Notes under the pieces: model-generated
The model's input: only the letters and a program-made list of their open reading frames with translations
The model's database searches: none
Told to the model about the DNA's origin: nothing
NCBI RefSeq assembly: GCF_016808095.1
Contig: NC_068970.1
Coordinates: 11,700,501-11,764,500, forward strand
Length of the DNA: 64,000 bases
Direction of reading: 5' to 3'
Source of the DNA: Vigna angularis
Taxonomy: Eukaryota > Streptophyta > Magnoliopsida > Fabales > Fabaceae
Position numbers and translations under genes: made by a program
In this document: piece after piece, positions 51,784-61,444 of the stretch
Layout of the letters: every line of letters begins with the position of its first letter
Position numbering within the stretch: position 1 is the first letter of the stretch

Positions 51784-54703
51784 ATGGTGGAAGAAGACCA
51801 TTTTCCTGTGGGTTTGCGTGTACTTGCGGTTGATGACGACCGAACTTATCTCACAGTGTTGGAGAATCTGCTTCGCAAATGCCAGTATAATGGTTTGTTA
51901 TCTTTCTGTTTTAATTCACGATTCTGCATTGGTTTTTGCGTCTCATCATCCTACTAGTAGTAAATTCTTGCATTTCTTTTACATATTATTCTCTTTCCAT
52001 GTGAAGTTTTGGACTAATGAGACATGGATACCTTGTGGTTGACAATTGCAAGACCAGGATGTTCTTTCTCTTTTTCTCCAAAAACAGTTTCTTTTTTTTT
52101 TCAAGACTGGTTTTCTTGCGTTGCAGCATTAATTTTATATCTATGAATCCTGTCATAATAATAAGTCTGATTAAGCGCCTGACAATTGAGTCTGCTTTGA
52201 TTTATCTCACATCAGATTTATGTTTGTTTGTTTGTTTGTTCCAGTTACTGCAACTACTCAATCAGTGAAGGCTCTAGAAATGCTGAGGAAAAACAGAAAC
52301 GAGTTTGACCTTGTTATCAGTGATGTGAATATGCCAGAAATGGATGGGTTTAAGCTGCTTCAGCAAGTTGGACTTGAGACGGACCTACCCGTTATCAGTA
52401 AGCAAAAAAACTTTTTGTCTTTACATTCATTCAACTTCAGTATATTTTGTGTTTTCACAAAGCAAAGTTTGAGAGAAAATCAATATCAGAGTAGTGTTAT
52501 GAACTTAAACTCTTGCGTTTTTGTGTGTTTGTTGTTATCTAGTGCTGTCAGGGTACGGTGATAAAGAACGGGTGATGAAAGGTGTCATATATGGTGCTTG
52601 TGACTTTTTAACCAAACCAGTTCGAATTCAAGAGTTACAGAACATATGGCAACATGTAGTGCGGAGGAAGATTGACAGCAAGGATAAGAATAAGACTGCA
52701 AGTGAGGAAAAAGACTGCAGTATGGCATGCAAGTTTGCAAATGAGGAAGAACCATGCACTGTTGCTGGGGAATGTAGTCAAGCCTTTGCACCAAAAACTA
52801 ATGCTAACCAGAATATAAAAGTGGATCATAAAAGGAAAGAACGCTGTGAGGCTGAGGAAATAGAAGAAGATGACAAAGAGAACGATGAACCCTCCAATCA
52901 GAAGAAAACTCGTTTAGTTTGGGATACTGAGTTGCACAACAAATTTCTTGCTGCCATTAATCAGCTGGGAATTGACAGTGAGTGTGATAAAGACATGTTA
53001 CTTTTCTAGTTTTTCTTGACTAAAGAATTTGGAACTTAGTGTGCTCCTTTGTCATATGGATTTCATAGCTCCTAATGTAAGGTTTCTACAACTGTTAATG
53101 CAGAGGCTTTTCCCAAGAAAATACTTGACTTGATGAATATTGATGGACTTTCAAGAGAAAACGTAGCAAGCCATCTCCAGGTATGAACTTTAAATTTCCA
53201 CTTTATCACATGAACAATCAAAGTTTATGAACAGTGCACATAATGAACTAACAACTCTGCTCTATATCATGTGTTGTGGTAATTGTGCTTCTTTGTTTCA
53301 CAGAAATTCAGACTCGGTCTCAAAAAGCCCAATCCTTACCACCGTATGGGTTCAGTTGATTGCTTTCGCACTTCATCTGAATCAGGAGCTATGTTGAGCA
53401 CCACATCACCTTCATATGCATATGCACCTGGTGGAAGGTTTAGTGTGTTAAACTCTCCATCCTGCTTGAACACGAGAGGAATGAACTCATCTGCAACTGT
53501 TCAGGCTTCTCAGTCTCGAAACATTAACAGCAGCTCCATAAAAACACATGGAAACATGCACTCGTCTATGTTTTCTGCAAATCAAACCTCAAGCTTATTG
53601 CAAGGCATTCCAACATCAATGGAGGCTAACCTGTTTAAGCCGAACAACTCAGCAGCTGGTATTAGGAGGTTTAACCCACTTGATCACTCAGCTGCACTTA
53701 AAGATTTCTCTAGTTTCTCGGAAAATATAGCCACTGTTAGAAATGCAGCTAATATATCTCTTCCTGGTCTCTCCAATAATCATTTACTTTTTCAAGGAAT
53801 TTCCCAACTTAAACATCATTCTGAAGCATTCAGAAATCATTCATCTTTTGGAGCTGCTGCTGTGAAAACACAATCTTTTGATCCAAACTCCTTTGGTTAT
53901 TCTAAAATGGGGGGTGATTATAGTAATAAAAGGTGGCAGGAAGCAGCTCCGATATCTACCTGTCCTTCAAATACTTCTGCTGTCAGTAACGTTTTCAATA
54001 ATGATCAACTACTTCAGCATAACTTTAAGTTGTCCTCATCCAATTTTTGCAGTAGGAACAGTCCAGTTGGTTTTTCTTCAAGTGTTCCTTTGGAGGATGA
54101 TGTCCTAGGTGAGATGCTGCATCAAGAAGGCTTACTTGGGAATATCTTATTAGCTTCGTGTTACACCCAGCATAACCAGGGAGGTTGCAGTAAAGACACA
54201 AGTCAAACCTTCAATTCCATAAATCCTGTCATTTCTTCTAATGGAGGCACTAGTTCCTTGGGACACAGCTATGAACAAAATAGTACAGTTGACAATAACA
54301 TAATTGATGCATCTTTGGTTGGCCAAATGAATGGGGTAAATCCATCAATCACAGTGTGTAGTGAAGGTGAGAATTTCTATTCAATGAAGTCAAATGATGC
54401 GTATGTATTGCAGAGCATGAAGTCCGGTGAAGGACTCCTGCAGAATAGTTTGGAGTCCTTGGATGACATATTGAATGAAATAGACGAACAGGTATTTGAT
54501 CAAATCTTTCTTCTTGCAATATCAAGTTCTTTTAATCCTGTCCTGAATGGTTTTTTTATTGCAATGATATGGCTTAAACAGTTTCCATAATCTAGTTTGG
54601 TCTGATTTAAGGAATATAACTGTGTTAAACTGCATCATTTCATGAAATACTACTTTTGATTCAGGATCTAAATGCGATTATGTTGATGAATGAAGACCTA
54701 TAG
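51784..54703 (+). CDS. type-B two-component response regulator (ARR-B class)
   Basis: A nuclear transcription factor ending the cytokinin His-Asp phosphorelay. Six exons (51784-51892, 52245-52397, 52543-52977, 53104-53180, 53304-54491, 54665-54703) give 666 residues in frame. The receiver domain (about 11-130) has the acidic pair in AVDDD (D17/D18), phosphoacceptor D63 in [11 protein letters not shown], and K112 in FLTKPVR, so it should accept phosphate. A basic/acidic linker ([12 protein letters not shown]...) precedes a GARP/Myb-like DNA-binding domain at 208-266 ([12 protein letters not shown] ... [16 protein letters not shown]). The remaining 400 residues are Ser/Asn-rich and disordered, ending in an acidic patch ([17 protein letters not shown]). 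The first exon ends after CQYN, a usual splice position for the family. The receiver has SGYGDKERV where ARR1-type proteins have SANGD, so orthology to a particular ARR is left open. Confidence 0.94.
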
Positions 54704-55918
54704 AGTTGGATGCTTACCAAGATGGATCATGCAAATAACTCCTTCTGATTCCTTCCTTGAGTCATTTCATCGTGTGTAATATCGCAATGATGTAATTTCC
54801 TATTTCTCTAATGAACAAAGTACGTGCTACTTGTACAGCAGTGATCTGTTTATATAAAATAAACTATTCAGTTATATAATTTGATTTGAGTACGTGGAAG
54901 AATAAGAATGGAACTTGGTTTACGTTTTTGTTTCATCATAAAAATGTGGCATTTTTATGGTATGCTATAATGTAGACAAAATCTCTGTATGAATGTTTTT
55001 TTAAGTTCCTGTACGAATATTCTTGTTTTTTCATTACTGTATGCATGAATGTTCAGTGACATGTAGCACGAATAAAATAACATAAGTATCAGGCTCTGCT
55101 ATGCAACCATTATAAAATTTGCTGAATTAGACATAACTTTTAGCAGAAGATATCATTGTTTATTTCACTTATCACTAATAGAATTTGTTGTTTTCAAGGA
55201 TTTGATTTTTCGTAAAAAATATAGTAAAAAATATAGTAATAGGGAACACTTTCGTTTTTATTATCTTAATATGGGAAGTGCATGTGCCTTGATAGAGAGG
55301 AGTTTCACTAACTTGTCTCTTTCACTTAAATGCAGAAATAAATCTTAGTGCAAATTAGAGAATGATATATAAATAAAACGTTTACAACAAAATAAGTTCT
55401 TATATTTTAAGTGTAACGTATGAAAAAGAATATTTCAAAGAATTATGTAAGAAGGCATTATACTCTGACGCACGCAATAAGAAAATTATAGTTATATTTA
55501 CTAATTTGTAACTTATCATCAAAACCATACTTACAAGTTGATTATAAAATATAATAGACATATTATTTCTATAAGTAATAATATGGCAATTTTTTATTGA
55601 GTCACTAATTGATACTATTTATAACCAATTGATACTATTTCTATAAGTGTTGGTGGCATTGATCACCAATTGATACTATTGATAACCAATCAATGTATAT
55701 TGATAATTTATAAAACTAAAACTTCAATTTCAATTCACACTAAAGTTAGATTATTAAAACTTTTAAAATGAGACATTTTAATAGAATTTCAGTATATAGT
55801 TATACTTCTAAAAATTAAGGAATTGGATTGAAAATTTTGTTCATAACTAGAAAAACCAAATATATAGAGAATTTTAATAATATATAATTTTATATTTATA
55901 TTATTTATACATACATAC

Positions 55919-55924
<6 letters not shown>

Positions 55925-55967
<43 letters not shown>
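55925..55967. repeat. (TA)n microsatellite
   Basis: About 21 TA units in intergenic DNA. Confidence 0.92.
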
Positions 55968-55968
<1 letters not shown>

Positions 55969-56060
55969 CTTTTTAAGAATTTATATTATTCTACAATCAA
56001 AATACATCATTCAATAACTTTTTTGTGTATCATCTTTTAATTGGATAATTCTATTATGTG

Positions 56061-56310
56061 ATAAATAAAAAATAATTTATTTATTTATTTATTCAATAAA
56101 ATAAGTAATTAAATAATTCTCTTAAAAAAATAAGCAGCACATAAGTTTTTTAATACTACTAGTTTTTATAATTTCGTTATTTTGATGAGTAATTAGTTGA
56201 AAAATATAAAAATAATACCATTTTTAGTGTATATATATATATAATTTTGCAAAAATAAGAAATTATTTAATCACTTATTTCATTAAATAAATTATTTTTT
56301 ATTTATTAAA
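56061..56310. repeat. AT-rich inverted repeat upstream of the lipocalin gene
   Basis: The arm at about 56061-56127 and the arm at about 56250-56310 are imperfect reverse complements sharing GATAAATAAAAAATAATTTA-like and AATAAGT.ATTAAATAATT segments. The spacer is about 120 bp. It is probably a decayed stem-loop MITE inserted near the promoter. Confidence 0.65.
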
Positions 56311-56535
56311 AGAAAAAAAAGTCTAAATAAATATGAGATTAAAGGAAGATAGTAAATGTTCAGGATGTACACATGTCAGGTGGAAGTGGTATTTGTATCC
56401 TCTGCTTTTCAGTTAAGACAATAAGGTGTTAATTCATATTTAATAATATTAATAATAATACTAATAATAATATAAAAAAAAAAAAACTCTTGTAAAGAGT
56501 GATATAAGTTACTTGACTCTGTGGGTAGTAGCAAT

Positions 56536-57749
56536 ATGACATCAATGAATTACATTCACTGTACAGGTGTACGATCACAATTCATCCACGGTCACAACTC
56601 TATCACACTTGCAAGATCAAAATCGAACGTTGAAGCAAAGCTAACCTTGAAACCTTGTACACCAAAACTGAAACAACCGTCTTTGGTGGTATTTTGTTCT
56701 GACTCTGTTGTTCTTGTGAAGCGTAACCCAATAGCATCATTGACATTGCTGTGGATGACGACGAAAGTGATGGAGGTGGTGAAAGGTCTGGACTTGAAGC
56801 GGTACATGGGACGGTGGTACGAGATTGCGTGTTTTCCGTCGAGGTTTCAGCCCAGTGACGGCGTCAACACAAGAGCCACCTACACTTTGGGCGATGACGG
56901 CACTGTGAGAGTTCTGAATGAAACTTGGAGCGGTGGGAAAAGAAGCTTCATCGAGGGCACTGCTCATAAGGCAGATCCCGATAGTGATGAGGCCAAATTG
57001 AAGGTCAGGTTTTGGGTTCCTCCTTTCTTACCCGTCATTCCTGTTACTGGGGATTACTGGGTTTTGTTCATCGATCCTGATTATCAGTATGCTCTCATTG
57101 GCCAACCTAGCAGGAATTATCTTTGGGTAAGAACCCTATTTCCCTTTTAATTCTGCTTGGATCATCACCATGTATGTTCCTTCATATCACTAGAAATTGC
57201 AGATAAATCTGAAACCTTGAAAATTGTAGCCAAAGAACAATTTTTTTAAATACGTATGGACACACTCTTAGTATAAAGGTCTCAAATATATGATTGGGAG
57301 CTTTGATTTTCAGAAATGTGCATATAACACTTATGGGAGCTTTGATTTTCAGAAATGTGCATATAGCACTTATGGGAGCTTCAATCTCTAGAGAGGTTGT
57401 GTAGATAGATATCTGTCAGATGGAAACAGACCTTTTGAAAAGGATATATTGATTTTAACTGTGAAGTCTGAAAGTGTAAAATTGATTGTTTTTTGTATTG
57501 TGAATGTGTTGTTTATTAATGATTTGGTCACTTGGTATAGTAATTTGAGGTGATTTTGGTTTCTAGATATTGTCGAGGAAGAATGAAATGGATGAGGAAA
57601 TTTACAAGGAGCTTGTTAAGAGAGCCAAGGATGAGGGCTATGATGTGAGCAAACTCCACAAGACTCCACACACGAATCCTCCACCTGAGAGAGAAGGTCC
57701 TGAGGACACCAAAGGCGTTTGGTGGTTCAAGTCCCTTCTGGGGAAATAG
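56536..57749 (+). CDS. TIL: temperature-induced lipocalin with N-terminal extension
   Basis: Plant TIL is a small lipid-binding beta-barrel protein linked to heat, cold and oxidative tolerance, usually at the plasma membrane. Exons 56536-57126 and 57567-57749 give 257 residues. From the internal Met at 56755 the protein is 184 residues, the normal TIL length, starting MTTKVMEVVKGLD with GRWYEIACFPSRFQ (lipocalin GxW motif), NETWSGGKRSFIEGTA, GDYWVLFIDPDYQYALIGQPSRNYLW and the typical tail GPEDTKGVWWFKSLLGK. Upstream the frame stays open for 73 more residues from an ATG at 56536. This extension is Ser/Thr- and Lys/Arg-rich with few acidic residues, like a chloroplast transit peptide. The conservative start is 56755; the longer one is plausible. 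It is not the chloroplastic lipocalin (CHL) family, whose mature domain differs. Confidence 0.93.
57295..57385. repeat. 39-bp tandem repeat in the lipocalin intron
   Basis: A 39-bp unit starting TGGGAGCTTTGATTTTCAGA begins at 57295, 57334 and 57373; the first two copies are nearly identical and the third is partial. It lies within the single TIL intron. Confidence 0.92.
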
Positions 57750-58827
57750 TAATTATATCTGAAGGTGAAAGAGAGTGTTTCATATCAGTAATAAAAGTAA
57801 ATGCAAAATATACCAAGATCATGATGATGATGATGATGATATGAACTTTGTAAAGTTTACCTTTGATGCTCTTATTGTGTTTGTTTTTAGTTGAATCCGT
57901 TGTCTGAACTTGAATACTTTACAGCTCTGATTGTTTGTTTTTAGTTGTTCTTGGTGAGAATCCAAACTTCAATACTTTACACCTATTTCCATTTTTCTTT
58001 TACTTGTTATTTGTTGAATTATCTGGCTAAGTTATTGGGATTTTTGCAATTAACCCTCTAACTAACATCCATTTTGGTGTGGGGAAGATTAGGATATGAG
58101 AATTCTTTAGTATCCATGAGAATGGTGAGATTCATGGTAAATTCAGATGGTTTTTATGGGAGTAGCTAGAAAGAAAAGTAGAGTTGTTTCTGCGGAATTT
58201 CAGCTTTTTAAAAAATATCTACCAAAAAAAATATTATGTCAGCAAGTCGAACTATTTTTGGAAGAAAAAATAAATTATCTTTTCTTTCTGGATTAGAGTT
58301 AGGTTAATTTATATGAATTATTTTAAAACTAAGGTTGTGTTTGGTGGATTAGAATATGGATTTGGGGAAGTGAATTTGAGGAGAAAATGAAGTGAATGTG
58401 AGGTTTTTTAGATTAAGAGAAAGATGGTGAGAAAATGAAGAGATTTAAAATGATAGTTTATGAAAGATAGTGAGTGATGTAATGGATTTGATAGGTTAAA
58501 AAAATATTTTAATTGATAAAAATATGAAATATTATTTTTTTGTTATAACAATAATTTAAATAAAAACATAAGTGTTAATTATATTAAAATAAAATGTGAA
58601 TTATTATTGTTATTAAACATAATATAAATCTAATATATAAGTATATACATATCACTATCTGATCTACTATTTATATAAATAGATGAGAATCAATATAAAT
58701 CGATCCTATTGCATTGGTGGAGGAGAATCAATTCTTTCAAACTAAAATTGATTCATTTTTTTGTTCGCTTTCACTTAAATTTTTTCATTCAACGCCGTCT
58801 CTCTCTTTTCTTATCGCACTAGCTTAC

Positions 58828-58932
58828 AGGATAAATATATATTTTTGGATGAGTTGGTTTTTTAGGATAATCTCCTCACTCTAGGATAAATATATTATTG
58901 ATTTCATGGCTTTTTAGGATAATCTCCTTACT
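58828..58932. repeat. 55-bp tandem duplication
   Basis: Two imperfect copies, each starting AGGATAAATATAT and ending TTTTAGGATAATCTCCT, begin at 58828 and 58883. Confidence 0.85.
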
Positions 58933-59094
58933 AATAATTTTAAAATATCAATTAAAATTAAATAATATTTTATTTGGTTAAATTTAATTACAATTAAATT
59001 ATAATTCATATTTAATTTAAATTATATTATATATTTTTTTTATAATTTTATTTAAACTTTATTTTAAAATTATAAAAAAAAAATTTAATATTTG

Positions 59095-59098
<4 letters not shown>

Positions 59099-59168
<70 letters not shown>
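59099..59168. repeat. (TA)n microsatellite
   Basis: About 35 TA units. The Tyr-Ile run of a minus-strand ORF over it is an artefact of this repeat. Confidence 0.95.
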
Positions 59169-59169
<1 letters not shown>

Positions 59170-59384
59170 TTATTAGTAAGTTTTAAAATATTTATCTGTA
59201 TTCTTGTCATCCTATATAACAGATTAAAATAAGAATTAAACAATAAATGATAGTTGGATTGAAAAAATGACAATGTAAGGAATGTTGGTGTTTTAAACGT
59301 ATTAAAGTTTTAAAACAAAATAATTCATTAAAGAAACGTAGTTTGATTTAACATATAGAAAAAGCAACCAGCGAAAATATGTAG

Positions 59385-61255
59385 AAAGAGATAGAAAAAA
59401 TTCTCAGAAAAAGTCGCACGGAAGGCCTGTTCCATGCATGCATGTGCCATGTTCAATAACCTTTCTTTCTATTTTCATTTTTATTCATGTTTGAGGAGAT
59501 GAAATAAAATTATGATAAACTTCTTTGTTTCCTATCTCTTTATGCTATTCTGATGGACGATGAGGTGAATAATATTTTTTAATTCAATTACAAATTTTGT
59601 AAGATAGATGGACGAGATTCATATGTTTTTGGTAATAAAATTAAAGTGTTACCTATTTTAATATATATTAATCACAATTAAAAATAAAAATAATAATTTA
59701 TATAATTAATTAATTAAATATTAAAACCATTCAAATATTATTAAACATTAGTGTTAAAAAATTAAGTGTCAACTTACAACTTAAGTAGTTAATAAAAGTA
59801 ATAAACAAGATATATTTAGTTTAGGATTGAGAGAGTTGTATTCAGTTTGATGGATATTTAAAAATAGTATATACTTTTTTAAACTCGAGTTAATTTGACT
59901 TATGAGTTGGAGCCAATTTTACGGTTTTATTTTAATAATTTTAGTAAATGTTAGACAAATTTATGTAATATCATAGAATGTATGTATTAATTTAAACATG
60001 TCTATGAATTTGACTCCTACTCTTCCATGCGCATTAAATATTTGGAGGGATGCAATTTTCATGAAGAAACGTATTTATAATGTTATGTATAATCTGTATA
60101 ATAATACAACATTTCATAAAATTAATTATTTTCCCCAAAACAGTTTTACTATATGACTTAAATGTTTTGTTATGGATTTTCAGAGTTTATTTTTTATAAC
60201 TCATTATTTTATTCAGGTACTTACTTATAAATAACTTTAATTCTGTTATTCATGCAAAAAAATGTTTCTTAACAGAAAAAATTCATTTAAAGCAATAATT
60301 GTCCTTTTAATCATTTAAAAATAATTTAAATATATATTTTCATCTTTTAAAACACCTTTTCGGTTATGGTTAATAAAGAAGGAAATATATTTGCCCTAAC
60401 TAAATAAATAATAGTATAGACTACAATGGAATTATGTAAACCTCAATTCTTTACTGAATTCATATCATAAACCAGAGATCAAAATATCTCTTTTGAGGCG
60501 TCCAGATAATAAAACAAAATCATTGATTTAATCCAAATTACTATAATTTGTAAATTAATTTATTTTTTGAGTAGAGTTTTGTTGTTAAACGACCCTTTCT
60601 TGTGTAGTTGAAAGTAACGAAATGCCAAAAAGATGGTTTATGGTGGGTTTAAACCAGTTTCAGATTATTATTTTTTGGATTCCAAATTTAGATTTTTCAG
60701 TCTTTTAAAATCTATATAAGTAAAACATAAATCTGATCTGGAAAAATTATAAAATACAGATCAGAAATAAAAAAAACAGATTTAATGAAATGATTCTAAA
60801 CAGAACAAAAGAGTGCAAAAGTGGACCAGATTGGGTAAAACAGATTTTTTGCCCACCCTAGATGTAACAGTTGGAAAAGCAACAAAAACAGCAAACATTC
60901 CAAAAATAACAATGTAAGGCTGGCCAACCATTTATGCGCGAAAATGTGTGGAAATAGATCAAAAAAATAATATTTGTGAGTCAATCTCACTCACCAATTC
61001 GTTTTCCTGTTTTCCATTACATTCCCTCGAGGATTCTTCTGAGAAAAACTCGCAGGGAATGCATGTTTCATCCATTCAATAGATCGAGGTTCGAACATCA
61101 GTTTTGGGTATGCATGCTTGTTTCTTTCTATTCTCCTTTTGTCATGTTTGAGGAGATGAAACTAAAATTATGATCAACTTATTTGTTTCTGAACCCTTTA
61201 TGCTATTATGATTGACACAAGAAAAAAATGACGATGAGGTTGAATAATACGAGAA
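59385..61255. repeat. duplicated GDPDL upstream region (two diverged copies)
   Basis: Segment 59385-59580 matches 61025-61255 in order: AGAAAAA(G/C)TCGCA.GGAA, ATGCATG, TTTCTTTCTATT, TCATGTTTGAGGAGATGAAA, AAAATTATGAT, CTTTATGCTATT and GACGATGAGGT. Weaker similarity extends further upstream (59345-59390 with 60875-60970). The right copy lies just before the GDPDL gene. The left one has no gene body after it. Confidence 0.8.
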
Positions 61256-61444
61256 TGAAGTGGGATTATTCCAGTAGGCATGTAACATCCAAAAAAATAT
61301 TAAGAGAAATTTGAAACCATTACTATATGAGCACAAACGTAGGAATTTTAAGGCAAATGAACGTTTTAAGGATTGATTGATTGATTGATTGTTTCACTTG
61401 ACATTGACTCGGTTTAGTTTGGACTGTAACAGGAAAAGAACAAA

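Larger units (their letters stand above)
54704..56535. other. intergenic region: response regulator 3' flank and lipocalin promoter
   Basis: AT-rich, with a (TA)n tract and an inverted repeat (about 56061-56310) ending some 225 bp upstream of the lipocalin's first ATG. An E-box-rich stretch (ACATGTCAGGTGG near 56371) lies in the presumed promoter. No gene was seen. Confidence 0.55.
57750..61444. other. gene-free region between lipocalin and GDPDL genes
   Basis: It contains a 55-bp tandem duplication, a long (TA)n tract and a diverged copy of the GDPDL upstream region (59385-59580 against 61025-61255). No exon was recognised. The last 400 bp are the GDPDL promoter and 5' UTR. Confidence 0.6.

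Noticed and set aside
59085..59273. Minus-strand ORF with a long Tyr-Ile run
   Set aside because: Translation of a (TA)n microsatellite.
61265..61290. TGTAACATCC sequence resembling an LTR start
   Set aside because: There is no matching 3' end or other LTR structure nearby; a chance match.
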